Assembly (NCBI GenBank): GCA_946885745.1
Contig: CAMPGV010000005.1
Location: 1 to 30,598 of the forward strand
Source: an uncultured Candidatus Saccharibacteria bacterium
GTDB lineage: Bacteria > Patescibacteria > Saccharimonadia > Saccharimonadales > JAEWBQ01
Direction: 5' to 3'
Length of the DNA: 30,598 bases
Position 1 is the stretch's first letter, and every line of letters starts with the position of its first letter. Shown here piece after piece: positions 22,328-29,835 of the stretch. The notes beneath the pieces were generated by a model. It saw only the letters and a list, made by a program, of their open reading frames with translations. It was not told the DNA's origin and searched no databases. A program made the translations under genes and the position numbers.

Positions 22328-23290
22328 ATGGAAGATAAACTTGATCCTCGTACTATTGAGGAGCTAAACCACATAAATTGGATTGATCGGCGCCGCCGAC
22401 AAGAAGAGGCTCATTTACTTCGTGCAGCCGAACTTCGCGACACGCTTAATACGTATCGTTTTCAGGATGACGATCAGCGCCTGGCGTACGCCCATAGTGT
22501 ACTCATGGAGCTCGATAAGGGGAGTCCGTATATCAATAGATCGGTGACGGTCAACGGGAATTGCATGTGGCAGGTGTATAACAGCAAGACTGGCGCGGCA
22601 AGAATTAAATCTATGCCATTTGTTGACGCTAAAATGACCGATCGTGGCATGACATTGCTTGCGCACGATCATGAAGATGACGGTGAGGGACGGACGGTGC
22701 TTGCCATCGGTCACTTACTGGAATATGCCGAAGGAGAATCAATCAAGCATGTTGTTGCGCCACTTGAAGGTGCTGACCTAACGTACGATCTTGCAGCTGA
22801 TGATTATGAGGATGCGTTGCGTTCAGTTATGCCTGCGGAGATGGTGGATCTGTTGCGTCGTATAACAGCCGTAACTAGTGACGATGAGCTGCAAAGTGCG
22901 GTTAATTTAATGGCAAGGATGCGCGTTGACGGAAGTCATCTTTCGTCGATAACAATGCGCGATATATCTAACTACGTAGGTGAGCGCTTGGCTATCGATG
23001 ACAAGGTACCGTACGTAATTGCTATGAATGAACATATCCTACAGCAAGAGGGCGGATACAAAAAAATCACCCCAAGTTCATCTGAAGTGCAAGCCGTGCA
23101 AATCATGGACACGGTACTATTGCCGTCAATTGAGGGTACTGACTGGCGCTGGTTCTTCCACGTACTGCCAGTCACGACAGGTGGCATTTACGGCGAAGAG
23201 GGTGAGTTTTTGGTGCCACTGAGCTCCATTGAAGCTCTTCAGCGTATACAAAATGACGAAGATGAAATGAATATTGATGAGCGAAGCTAA
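22328..23290 (+). CDS. Protein of unknown function, 320 aa
   Basis: A soluble acidic protein, not recognised. It begins with a charged helical region (RRRRQEEAHLLRAAELRDTL, about 22-41). A beta-rich middle follows (VTVNGNCMWQVYNSKTG, MTLLAHDHEDDGEGRTVLAIGHL), and a helical part around 180-260 precedes a C-terminal beta-rich section (WRWFFHVLPVTTGGIYGEEG). No catalytic motif is evident. No Shine-Dalgarno precedes ATG 22328; the promoter suggests leaderless translation. Its end overlaps the next gene by 14 nt, so the two are an operon. Confidence 0.7.
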   Translation: MEDKLDPRTIEELNHINWIDRRRRQEEAHLLRAAELRDTLNTYRFQDDDQRLAYAHSVLMELDKGSPYINRSVTVNGNCMWQVYNSKTGAARIKSMPFVDAKMTDRGMTLLAHDHEDDGEGRTVLAIGHLLEYAEGESIKHVVAPLEGADLTYDLAADDYEDALRSVMPAEMVDLLRRITAVTSDDELQSAVNLMARMRVDGSHLSSITMRDISNYVGERLAIDDKVPYVIAMNEHILQQEGGYKKITPSSSEVQAVQIMDTVLLPSIEGTDWRWFFHVLPVTTGGIYGEEGEFLVPLSSIEALQRIQNDEDEMNIDERS

Positions 23291-23819
23291 TTTCTTCAGA
23301 CCTGGATTACCATCGCTCGAACAGGACCTGGCCGAGGAGCGCGTGATCCTTACGGACATGCTCTCGGATTACTATGATCAAAGTGCTGGTCGGCCTCTTG
23401 TCGATGATCGTATAGATTTGCTAGACCCGCCGCTCGAGATTGTGTACCTTGAATCACTAACAGTCTACCTAGGTGGTCGGTCGCATGAGCATTTCTTGGC
23501 AACGCACGCGGCATTTCACTTTGCAATCAATGTTGCCGGTCTGCTGGACTGGCAGGTGAGGGATCTTAAGGGGGCACTGCCGATGCTTGATGAAGTACCT
23601 GATGGCGTCAAGCTCAGTGATGCACGCCAGGTGATCCTCGACATGGCGGAAACTTACATGCAGTCTCGGCCGCGTCTCGATGGCTTGTTTGCGGCCTACT
23701 CGCCCAACATTGATCCTACAGATTCCTTCTTGATGGAGGCGGAAGCGATTTACGCCTTGACGCTGCGTCAGATTGAATTTGCCGGCATCCGCGGCCATAT
23801 TCAGCTGACCGAGGATTGA
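23277..23819 (+). CDS. Protein of unknown function, 180 aa
   Basis: A soluble, mostly helical acidic protein, not recognised. Features are an N-terminal FRPGLPSLEQDLAEERVIL, a middle HEHFLATHAAFHFAINVAG with several histidines (about 64-82), and a C-terminal helix pair. Start ATG 23277 lies inside the end of the upstream gene (14-nt overlap) without a good Shine-Dalgarno, so translational coupling is likely. Confidence 0.65.
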   Translation: MSEANFFRPGLPSLEQDLAEERVILTDMLSDYYDQSAGRPLVDDRIDLLDPPLEIVYLESLTVYLGGRSHEHFLATHAAFHFAINVAGLLDWQVRDLKGALPMLDEVPDGVKLSDARQVILDMAETYMQSRPRLDGLFAAYSPNIDPTDSFLMEAEAIYALTLRQIEFAGIRGHIQLTED

Positions 23820-23833
23820 CAAGGGGTCGCATA

Positions 23834-23862
23834 TTTACAAAAACACTAAAATAGTGTATAAT
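23834..23862 (+). promoter_or_regulatory. Promoter of the 151-aa gene
   Basis: TTTACA (23834-23839), 17-nt spacer, perfect TATAAT (23857-23862). The -10 ends 7 nt before ATG 23870; no Shine-Dalgarno fits between. Confidence 0.8.
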
Positions 23863-23869
23863 AAATTCC

Positions 23870-24325
23870 ATGACAGTTCCCAACTACGAATTTGATCTCA
23901 TCACCAAACAGTATGAAGACCCGGCAGTCACTGCGGCGCTTGAGATGGCCAAGGATATCGAGTCGCGGATCAACAATCCTGAGCTTAGTGATAGCGATAT
24001 TCGAAGTATTTTAGGTGACGATCTCAAGGGTCTGAACGATACCTGGCCATACAAGGGTAAGATGATCCGGCTTTCGGGAGATCTTTTTCTTAAGAATAAG
24101 CAAGGCGCTATTACGGATATTGCCCAATGTAAGAACGAAATAGTGGTTTCAGATGGTTTCGGGATTGCCTGTGCGGTACGTACGCCAGAATCGCCGGCGC
24201 CTACACTCCGGATTGTGCACAATCTAGCCCTGCCGCTTGAAGATGAGGTCGTGGACTGTATTGCATATCGGGACGATGTATTGATCGATTACCAGGACCC
24301 TCAACTGACTAGTCAATCTCTGTAA
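23870..24325 (+). CDS. Protein of unknown function, 151 aa
   Basis: A soluble protein, not recognised. The N-terminal 45 residues are helical and acidic. The rest looks beta-rich: GKMIRLSGDLFLKNKQG, NEIVVSDGFGIACAV, TLRIVHNLALPLEDEVVDCIAY, DVLIDY. This could be a small sandwich or barrel domain. A strong promoter and apparently leaderless start precede it; no terminator is seen before fusA, so it may read through into fusA. Confidence 0.65.
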   Translation: MTVPNYEFDLITKQYEDPAVTAALEMAKDIESRINNPELSDSDIRSILGDDLKGLNDTWPYKGKMIRLSGDLFLKNKQGAITDIAQCKNEIVVSDGFGIACAVRTPESPAPTLRIVHNLALPLEDEVVDCIAYRDDVLIDYQDPQLTSQSL

Positions 24326-24332
24326 AATCTGC

Positions 24333-24411
24333 TAAAATAACTAGGAAACGTTATTTTTGCATGTCTGAAAATAATTCGTAATAATTAAGGAATAAGGAAG
24401 AGATACGCCCC
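24333..24411 (+). promoter_or_regulatory. fusA leader with weak promoter
   Basis: TAAAAT (24333-24338) is a possible -10, with no convincing -35. An A/T-rich leader of about 70 nt follows. The purine tract AAGGAAGAG (24394-24402) is the likely ribosome binding site, slightly far (about 9-11 nt) from ATG 24412. Confidence 0.35.
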
Positions 24412-26505
24412 ATGGCAGAAAAAAATGTCCAGTTAAAGGACTTCCGCAATATCGGTATTATCGCGCACATCGACGCCGGTAAGACCACAACTACCGAAGG
24501 TATTTTGTACCGTACCGGTATTAATCACAAGATCGGCGAAGTCCGTGGTGACGGCGATGGCGCAACCACTGACTGGATGGCTCAGGAAAAGGAGCGTGGT
24601 ATCACGATTACTTCAGCTGCTGTCACGTGTTTCTGGAAGGGTCATAAGATCAACATCATTGACACGCCTGGTCACATTGACTTTACCGCTGAGGTTGAGC
24701 GTTCACTACGTGTCCTCGACGGTGCTGTAACGATCTTTGACGGTAAGATGGGTGTTGAAGCTCAGTCTGAAACCGTATGGCGCCAGGCGAACAAGTACGG
24801 CGTGCCGCGTATTTGTTTCATCAACAAGATCAACCAGACAGGTGGCGACTTCTACAAATCTCTTCAGAGTATTCACACTCGTCTTTCAAAGAACGCTCTT
24901 CCTGTTCACTTGCCAATTGGCTTTGAAAAAGACATCAACGGTCTTGTTGACCTCGTAGAAATGAAGGCATACACCTACAGCGACTACACCGACAAGGCTC
25001 TTATCGAAGGTGAAATTCCTGCCGATATGCTTGAAAAGGCAACAAACGCACGTGCACTTCTCGTAGAAGCTGCCGTTGAAGCTGAAGACGAACTGATGGA
25101 CAAGTTCTTCGAAGGCGGTGTTGAAGCTATTACTACCGAAGAGCTCAAGCGCGGTCTTCGCAAGCGTGTTCTCGCTGGTGACTTCTACCTTGTATCTGGT
25201 GGTGACGGCCGTGGTGTGATCGTTGAGAAGCTTCTCGACATCATGACCGACTACCTGCCAAGCCCACTTGATGTTGACGCTATCTGGGGTACTAACCCTA
25301 AGACTGGCGACGAAGTATCTCGCAAGCCAGACGACAAAGAGCCAATGGCTGCGCTCGCATTTAAGCTCGCAACTGACCCATTTGTTGGTAAGCTGATCTT
25401 CGTTCGTGTTTACTCAGGTAAGCTAACCGCTGGTAGCTACGTCCTCAACACGACGACTGGTGAAAAAGAACGCGTTGGTCGTATCGTGCGTATGCACGCC
25501 GACAAGCGTGAAGAAATTGATTCTGTGAGCGCTGGTGACATCGCAGCAGTCGTCGGTCTTAAGGGTACCTTTACAGGTCACACCTTGACTGATCCTGCGC
25601 ACCCGATTGCACTTGAGTCAATCGTCTTCCCAGATCCACCTGTATCGATTGCAGTAGAGCCAAAGACCAAAGCAGACCAGGAAAAGATGGGTATCGCATT
25701 GCAGCGTCTTGCTGAAGAAGACCCAACCTTCCGTGTTCACACCGACGACGAGACTGGTCAGACGATCATGTCTGGTATGGGTGAGCTTCACCTCGACATC
25801 CTTATCGATCGTATGAAGCGTGAATTTAACGTTGAAGCAAACATCGGTGAGCCACAGGTTGCCTTCCGTGAGTCAATCAAGGGTAGCTCTCAGGTTCAAG
25901 GTAAGCACGCCAAGCAGTCTGGTGGTCGTGGTCAGTACGGTGACGTATGGATTCGCTTCGAACCAAACGAAGTCGGTAAGGGCTTTGAGTTCTTCGACGA
26001 AATCAAGGGTGGTGTTGTTCCTCAGGAATACCGCAAGCCTGTCGAGCAGGGTGTTAAAGAAACCCTCGACGGTGGTGTTATCGCCGGCTTCCCAGTCGTG
26101 GATGTTAAAGCGACTCTCTACGATGGTAGCTACCACGATGTCGACTCAAGCGAACTTGCCTTTAAGTTGGCTGGTAGCCTTGCAGCACGTGAAGGTATCA
26201 AGCAGGCGAAGCCAATCCTTCTCGAGCCTGTCATGAAAGTTGAAGTTACGACTCCTGAAGACTTCATGGGTGACATCATCGGCGACCTTAACTCTCGCCG
26301 TGGCCGTATCGATGCTATGGAAGACCTCATGGGTGGCGCTAAGCTTATCAAGGCTTACGTACCACTTGCGAGCATGTTCGGTTACACTGGCGACATTCGT
26401 TCGATGAGCCAGGGTCGTGCAGCCAGCACCATGGAGCTTGCTCAGTACGAGGAAGTACCACCAAACGTTGCACAGGAAATCATCGAAAAGCGCGCAAGCA
26501 AGTAA
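24412..26505 (+). CDS. fusA: Elongation factor G with altered G4/G5 motifs
   Basis: EF-G drives translocation on the ribosome and, with RRF, recycling. 697 residues, normal length. G1 AHIDAGKT (18-25), G2 [10 protein letters not shown], and G3 DTPGHIDF (84-91) are normal. Domains II-V follow, with [18 protein letters not shown] (domain III), [13 protein letters not shown] (domain IV) and [14 protein letters not shown] (domain V). The G4 motif, normally NKMD, reads NKIN (138-141), so the guanine-binding Asp is Asn. The G5 region, usually SAFKNKG, reads SGGDGRG (262-268). It stands apart from rpsL-rpsG and has its own terminator. It is too regular elsewhere to be a pseudogene. Confidence 0.97.
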   Translation: MAEKNVQLKDFRNIGIIAHIDAGKTTTTEGILYRTGINHKIGEVRGDGDGATTDWMAQEKERGITITSAAVTCFWKGHKINIIDTPGHIDFTAEVERSLRVLDGAVTIFDGKMGVEAQSETVWRQANKYGVPRICFINKINQTGGDFYKSLQSIHTRLSKNALPVHLPIGFEKDINGLVDLVEMKAYTYSDYTDKALIEGEIPADMLEKATNARALLVEAAVEAEDELMDKFFEGGVEAITTEELKRGLRKRVLAGDFYLVSGGDGRGVIVEKLLDIMTDYLPSPLDVDAIWGTNPKTGDEVSRKPDDKEPMAALAFKLATDPFVGKLIFVRVYSGKLTAGSYVLNTTTGEKERVGRIVRMHADKREEIDSVSAGDIAAVVGLKGTFTGHTLTDPAHPIALESIVFPDPPVSIAVEPKTKADQEKMGIALQRLAEEDPTFRVHTDDETGQTIMSGMGELHLDILIDRMKREFNVEANIGEPQVAFRESIKGSSQVQGKHAKQSGGRGQYGDVWIRFEPNEVGKGFEFFDEIKGGVVPQEYRKPVEQGVKETLDGGVIAGFPVVDVKATLYDGSYHDVDSSELAFKLAGSLAAREGIKQAKPILLEPVMKVEVTTPEDFMGDIIGDLNSRRGRIDAMEDLMGGAKLIKAYVPLASMFGYTGDIRSMSQGRAASTMELAQYEEVPPNVAQEIIEKRASK

Positions 26506-26518
26506 TCGATGTATCTAC

Positions 26519-26550
26519 AAAAAAACCACCCGACTCTAGGGTGGTTTTTT
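26519..26550 (+). terminator. Terminator of fusA
   Basis: 11-bp stem AAAAACCACCC (26521-26531) / GGGTGGTTTTT (26539-26549) with a 7-nt loop. Confidence 0.9.
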
Positions 26551-26565
26551 TATTGCGTTGCTATA

Positions 26566-26594
26566 TTGACTACATCAGTTTGGGGGCATATAGT
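26566..26594 (+). promoter_or_regulatory. Promoter of the Cys-rich gene
   Basis: TTGACT (26566-26571), 17-nt spacer, TATAGT (26589-26594). Leader about 40 nt. Confidence 0.8.
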
Positions 26595-26639
26595 GTAGGT
26601 ACGTGCTAAGCAGCTAGCATGGTTCTTCCAGGAGACGGG

Positions 26640-27026
26640 ATGCAAACGATGACAGCACCTGTGCAGCCGGAAATTGATCTCAGTCATCTGCCGCTGGTAG
26701 AGAAGCTGAGGGCCAACCATCCGGGGGCAACGATGGCAATACTGGATCTCCTTCGGTATAGGAGGAGGATCTGTGAGCCGTTGGATGCCGACGCAAAGTG
26801 GTGTCTGGGGGCACTTGATACACTCAATATATGTGGTTCGGATCTTTGTGGGCTGTGGTGCAGTTGTAACCAAAGCTCAGAGCAGATGATTCAGTTCCTA
26901 AAAGCTTGTTGTGGCGGGAATTATGGCTTCGGTCGTGATGCTCTCCTTCAGGCGGTTGTACGTGGCAATCAAGCAGCTATAGCCTCAACGGGGCGGCAGC
27001 TGGTCTCGGTAATACCTGGTCTCTAA
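26640..27026 (+). CDS. Cysteine-rich protein of unknown function, 128 aa
   Basis: Not recognised. Eight cysteines lie within residues 45-91 (C45, C55, C65, C70, C74, C76, C90, C91), including C-x4-C-x3-C-x-C. A metal site or disulfides are possible. No signal peptide is seen, so a cytoplasmic zinc or Fe-S site is more likely than secretion. ATG 26640 is chosen because AGGAG lies 5 nt upstream; ATG 26619 is in frame but lacks a site. It has its own promoter and double terminator. Confidence 0.65.
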   Translation: MQTMTAPVQPEIDLSHLPLVEKLRANHPGATMAILDLLRYRRRICEPLDADAKWCLGALDTLNICGSDLCGLWCSCNQSSEQMIQFLKACCGGNYGFGRDALLQAVVRGNQAAIASTGRQLVSVIPGL

Positions 27027-27091
27027 GATATCGGTCGGCCGTACTGGGCGGCTGACCGATATCAAGTCACTTGAGGGTGGCTTATTTTTTT
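27027..27091 (+). terminator. Tandem hairpins ending the Cys-rich gene
   Basis: First hairpin: GATATCGGTC (27027-27036) / GACCGATATC (27054-27063), extended inward by GCCG/CGGC, starting at the base after the stop. Second hairpin: AAGTCAC (27064-27070) / GTGGCTT (27077-27083, one G-U), then A and seven T. The second is the terminating one. Confidence 0.8.
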
Positions 27092-27123
27092 GCAAGACTT
27101 TACTATCGGGCGAGTTGATGATA

Positions 27124-27152
27124 TTGCATATTAATAAAAAAAGTGGTATAAG
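27124..27152 (+). promoter_or_regulatory. Promoter of the 156-aa gene
   Basis: TTGCAT (27124-27129), 17-nt spacer, TATAAG (27147-27152). The leader of about 50 nt contains an 8-bp hairpin AATTCGTG (27161-27168) / CACGAATT (27178-27185). Confidence 0.7.
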
Positions 27153-27208
27153 TATGATTGAATTCGTGTGCATCCGCCACGAATTAACGCTAGATTTACG
27201 GGGGAACA

Positions 27209-27679
27209 TTGTCAGTAGGTACTATCTCACGGTTGCCACTCGATGTTATGACGAGTGAAGCGCTTCGTGAAAAGATTGCAAAACGGATCATCCGTGCGCA
27301 AAGGGCATTGGAGCGGTACGGTGAGGAATTCGTTTTTGGTAGAGACTACTCCTGCGAAAAGCGCAAAGTAATCGACAGGAGCAAGACGCTGTCGCCGCAT
27401 GAGCACCGTCGCGAAAAACAGATCAACGAAAGTCGATCTGCCACGGTGGTTAAGGTTGGCGCCGTTCCGCGCGATCAGTGGCCACTCCACAGGAGTACGG
27501 TGATGATCTACGTCGAATATCACGACACCGACATGCGTCTGTACGCCTCGCGCAGGCGGTTGCGCTACATTGAGGAGGTGCCGTGGGATAAGCTTGACTC
27601 CGCCAAGTACACCAATGTGCTTGATGAGCTCGAGTTTCTCTTGAAGCCCATTCTCGACCAACTGGTTGATGAGAACTGA
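27209..27679 (+). CDS. Basic protein of unknown function, 156 aa
   Basis: Not recognised. An N-terminal helix rich in Arg/Lys (REKIAKRIIRAQRALERYG, about 20-38) and a very basic middle (KRKVIDRSKTLSPHEHRREK) are followed by a beta-rich stretch (STVMIYVEYHDTDMRLYASR) and a helical C-terminus. Nucleic-acid binding is possible but unproven. TTG 27209 follows a GGGGG tract by 4 nt; ATG 27245 is the alternative start but has no ribosome binding site. Confidence 0.6.
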   Translation: MSVGTISRLPLDVMTSEALREKIAKRIIRAQRALERYGEEFVFGRDYSCEKRKVIDRSKTLSPHEHRREKQINESRSATVVKVGAVPRDQWPLHRSTVMIYVEYHDTDMRLYASRRRLRYIEEVPWDKLDSAKYTNVLDELEFLLKPILDQLVDEN

Positions 27680-27698
27680 GATCAACCGTCTAGCGTTA

Positions 27699-27737
27699 CC
27701 CCGTATCTCTTCGGAGATGCGGGGCTTTCGCTTTTTT
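27699..27737 (+). terminator. Terminator with UUCG tetraloop
   Basis: 11-bp stem CCCCGTATCTC (27699-27709) / GAGATGCGGGG (27714-27724, one G-U) closed by C-TTCG-G, followed by CTTTCGCTTTTTT. Confidence 0.9.
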
Positions 27738-27764
27738 GGCCTCTCATACCTAGGGGGTGATAAA

Positions 27765-27793
27765 TTGCCAAATACAGACTGAGCCGGTATAGT
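27765..27793 (+). promoter_or_regulatory. Promoter of the 194-aa gene
   Basis: TTGCCA (27765-27770), 17-nt spacer, TATAGT (27788-27793), ending 7 nt before ATG 27801. Confidence 0.7.
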
Positions 27794-27800
27794 CAGCAGT

Positions 27801-28385
27801 ATGAAAGAGCCGCGAGAGGGTGACATGTTTAACCGACTCGAGCGTGACATGGTGCACGACCTCTCGGCTTGGCGCCGCGAAGTAATCGATTTGTTTAACA
27901 CAATGCATGAGGCGGCTCTCAGATTTCAGCAGGCAAAGAGTGGCAGTATGTTGCCGCTGGTGTCTCCGGCAAACGTCACTGAGATGCGAATCAACTTAAC
28001 TGGCTATATCGCCGAAGAGTGGGATGAGCTTCAGGATGTACCGCTCCCGGGTGAATTTATGCAGATCAGTGGGCCGGTACGCTGGTATGATGCGGCCGAC
28101 CAAGAGGATGTCCCGACGCCGCACCTTCTTTTAGATGACCGTCACATCTACGGCAACTATGTCGACTGGAAGATTCTGCCAAATTTTGATGCAATGTTGC
28201 CGCCGACGCCGCAGGAGGGGCAAATAAAACCTGGTACCGACATCCCGTTCTTTGGGCTACACCTTGTCATCGAAGACCCTACGTTTACAGATGCCAATAA
28301 TAACCTTATTAGAATTTATGCCGATGAGATCTATGTGTCCATACACTATGAGCGTGCACGATTTGTGATTTACGGGAACTACTAG
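27801..28385 (+). CDS. Protein of unknown function, 194 aa
   Basis: Not recognised. Helical N-terminus (about 1-45), then beta-rich segments (EMRINLTGYIAEEW, GEFMQISGPVRWYD, HLLLDDRHIYGNYVDWKILP) and a C-terminal strand-rich end (LIRIYADEIYVSIHYERARF). The layout of helical N-terminus plus beta domain with a G-x-(F/M)-(I/M)-x-(I/L)-SG piece recalls the 151-aa product at 23870; homology is not established. The start is ambiguous: ATG 27801 would be leaderless, ATG 27825 has GAGAGGG 4 nt upstream. No terminator is seen before the next gene. Confidence 0.65.
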   Translation: MKEPREGDMFNRLERDMVHDLSAWRREVIDLFNTMHEAALRFQQAKSGSMLPLVSPANVTEMRINLTGYIAEEWDELQDVPLPGEFMQISGPVRWYDAADQEDVPTPHLLLDDRHIYGNYVDWKILPNFDAMLPPTPQEGQIKPGTDIPFFGLHLVIEDPTFTDANNNLIRIYADEIYVSIHYERARFVIYGNY

Positions 28386-28433
28386 CAAACTCCGCCTCTG
28401 GTTTTCATATGCTACGTTTCTATAAAAAAGTGG

Positions 28434-28439
28434 TATAAT
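28434..28439 (+). promoter_or_regulatory. -10 box sharing a 15-mer with the promoter at 27124
   Basis: Perfect TATAAT preceded by AAAAAAGTGG. The 15-mer AAAAAAGTGGTATAA (28424-28438) is identical to 27137-27151. The -35 position is poor. Confidence 0.55.
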
Positions 28440-28488
28440 ATACAAATTCAGCATGAAACACATACTGAACGATAGGGGGCACACACTT

Positions 28489-28893
28489 ATGGGAGACGTC
28501 GTCAGTCTTATGGCGGGTAATGTCATTGACCTTGCCGACTATAAGCGAGAGCGTCAGCAGCGTGCGCGTGAGCGTGCTGTTGATGAGACGATCATGACTT
28601 GCTATGAGAGTATGTTGAAAGCTGGAGTGCTGCGCGAATTGTCGTTGTACCTACCTGCTTATTGCAGGTCGTCGGCGATATTGACCGATGACCAGCGACG
28701 GGGCTTTGCAGAATACATAGACAATCAGGTCGCAGATGAAGCTACACTAAGGCGCCTCAGGGAGCTTACGCGTCTCTGGGGCTTCGATACTATCCAGCGT
28801 CTGGCCGAGCAGACAGTCTACAAAGGCTGCCTCCGACTGGCGCTGTTCAGAGAAGGTGGCGGAGTTATTGCCATCTGGCGGCGCTGTTCTTAA
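28489..28893 (+). CDS. Helical protein of unknown function, 134 aa
   Basis: Not recognised. A long basic helix (LADYKRERQQRARERAVDET, about 15-34) is followed by helical segments (DEATLRRLRELTRLWGF). Four cysteines are scattered along it. ATG 28489 has AGGGGG 9 nt upstream. ATG 28453, in frame, lies about 7 nt after the predicted transcription start and would add 12 residues. A double hairpin ends the unit. Confidence 0.6.
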   Translation: MGDVVSLMAGNVIDLADYKRERQQRARERAVDETIMTCYESMLKAGVLRELSLYLPAYCRSSAILTDDQRRGFAEYIDNQVADEATLRRLRELTRLWGFDTIQRLAEQTVYKGCLRLALFREGGGVIAIWRRCS

Positions 28894-28907
28894 GTGCTGC
28901 ACACCCT

Positions 28908-28957
28908 GCCGGACCGTCCGGCCACCCTCTGCCGCAACCAGCGGCGGAGGGTTATTT
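28908..28957 (+). terminator. Tandem GC-rich hairpins, terminator
   Basis: A near-perfect palindrome GCCGGACCGTCCGGC (28908-28922) is followed by a 12-bp stem (28924-28935 / 28941-28952, one G-U) with loop AACCA and the tail TATTTAATTTTG. The second hairpin is the likely terminator. Confidence 0.75.
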
Positions 28958-28988
28958 AATTTTGTATCCCAGCCTTAAGCACTCATGC

Positions 28989-29019
28989 TTGACAATTTCC
29001 CTGGTCGGTTTACTATAAG
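28989..29019 (+). promoter_or_regulatory. Promoter of the 246-aa gene
   Basis: Consensus TTGACA (28989-28994) with TATAAG (29014-29019) after 19 nt, or ACTATA after 17 nt. Confidence 0.65.
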
Positions 29020-29025
29020 GTGACT

Positions 29026-29055
29026 ATGGACTGTTCTAAGGATCGAGAAGATTAA
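29026..29055 (+). CDS. Possible 9-codon leaderless leader peptide
   Basis: ATG 29026 sits 6 nt after TATAAG, the expected transcription start. It encodes MDCSKDRED and stops 2 nt before ATG 29058, in another frame. Terminating ribosomes could restart on the main gene. Confidence 0.35.
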   Translation: MDCSKDRED

Positions 29056-29057
29056 TC

Positions 29058-29798
29058 ATGCGTGCACGAATTTATAAACCCCTCTACATCCCTCGTGACA
29101 GCAGTGATCGCTACATGCTTCCGTTAGAGGAGGACATGGTGGGGCGAATACTCACGAATGCAGCTGAAGTTGTGGCAGATCGCGACAGCGAGGATGGGCT
29201 AGAGCGTGTCTATCATGACAACTTGAAACCAGCGAGCATACAGACGCGTGAAGATGGTGACACCGAATATACCTGGAAGATGCAGGTGCGACGTGATGAA
29301 GAAGTAGAGGGCGCGGAGTCATTCCTTGTCTACCAGCTTGAATACACGGAAGAGACGACTGTTGAGATAGGTGATCTAGAGTCTCATGAACAGGAGCAGC
29401 TTGTTGCTCTGCTGCGTGAGCAGGGTGAGCAAAACGAAGACCTTATCGATACCATCACCGCTGTTGCGACAGATGCGAGTGATCCGGTGCATATTACGCG
29501 TCTCAATAAGGTGGCGTACATATGTGGCCAGGAGAATCTCTCAATTACAAAGCGGCACGAAGTCGACTATATTGTAAACGGCGAATCAATTATGCATCTT
29601 AGTGACGATACATCAGAGGCGGCATGCGATGATCAGACGACGACGGTTCGTAGCCTTGATATGGATCTAGAGTTCGTGACGGCTGATGATATTGTAAAGA
29701 TTCATGAAATTCTTTACCGTCTTGGTTTGCCGGGTGGAAAGCTCGTTGAAGATGTTACTGATCGCTACGTTGATGGCAGTTATACCTACGTTGACTGA
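29058..29798 (+). CDS. Acidic protein of unknown function, 246 aa
   Basis: Not recognised. Strongly acidic, soluble and probably beta-rich in the middle (DTEYTWKMQVRRDEEVEGAE, FLVYQLEYTEETTVEIGDLE). A helical stretch (about 110-135) and further strands follow. The C-terminus (VDGSYTYVD) is acidic. Its combination of N-terminal helix and central beta piece is broadly like the other unknowns here, but no alignment is convincing. A purine-rich AAGGATCGAGAAGA lies upstream of ATG 29058. Confidence 0.65.
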   Translation: MRARIYKPLYIPRDSSDRYMLPLEEDMVGRILTNAAEVVADRDSEDGLERVYHDNLKPASIQTREDGDTEYTWKMQVRRDEEVEGAESFLVYQLEYTEETTVEIGDLESHEQEQLVALLREQGEQNEDLIDTITAVATDASDPVHITRLNKVAYICGQENLSITKRHEVDYIVNGESIMHLSDDTSEAACDDQTTTVRSLDMDLEFVTADDIVKIHEILYRLGLPGGKLVEDVTDRYVDGSYTYVD

Positions 29799-29805
29799 TG
29801 GACTG

Positions 29806-29835
29806 CTCGCTAAGACAGCCTAGCGAGTTCTTTTT
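29806..29835 (+). terminator. Shared terminator between convergent genes
   Basis: CTCGCTA (29806-29812) / TAGCGAG (29821-29827), then TTCTTTTT. It contains the stop codon of the minus-strand gene. Confidence 0.8.

Noticed and set aside
27227..27901. A 224-codon open frame on the minus strand
   Set aside because: It is antisense to two plus-strand genes with promoters, a terminator and start signals. It also runs through the 27699-27737 terminator and has no ribosome binding site.
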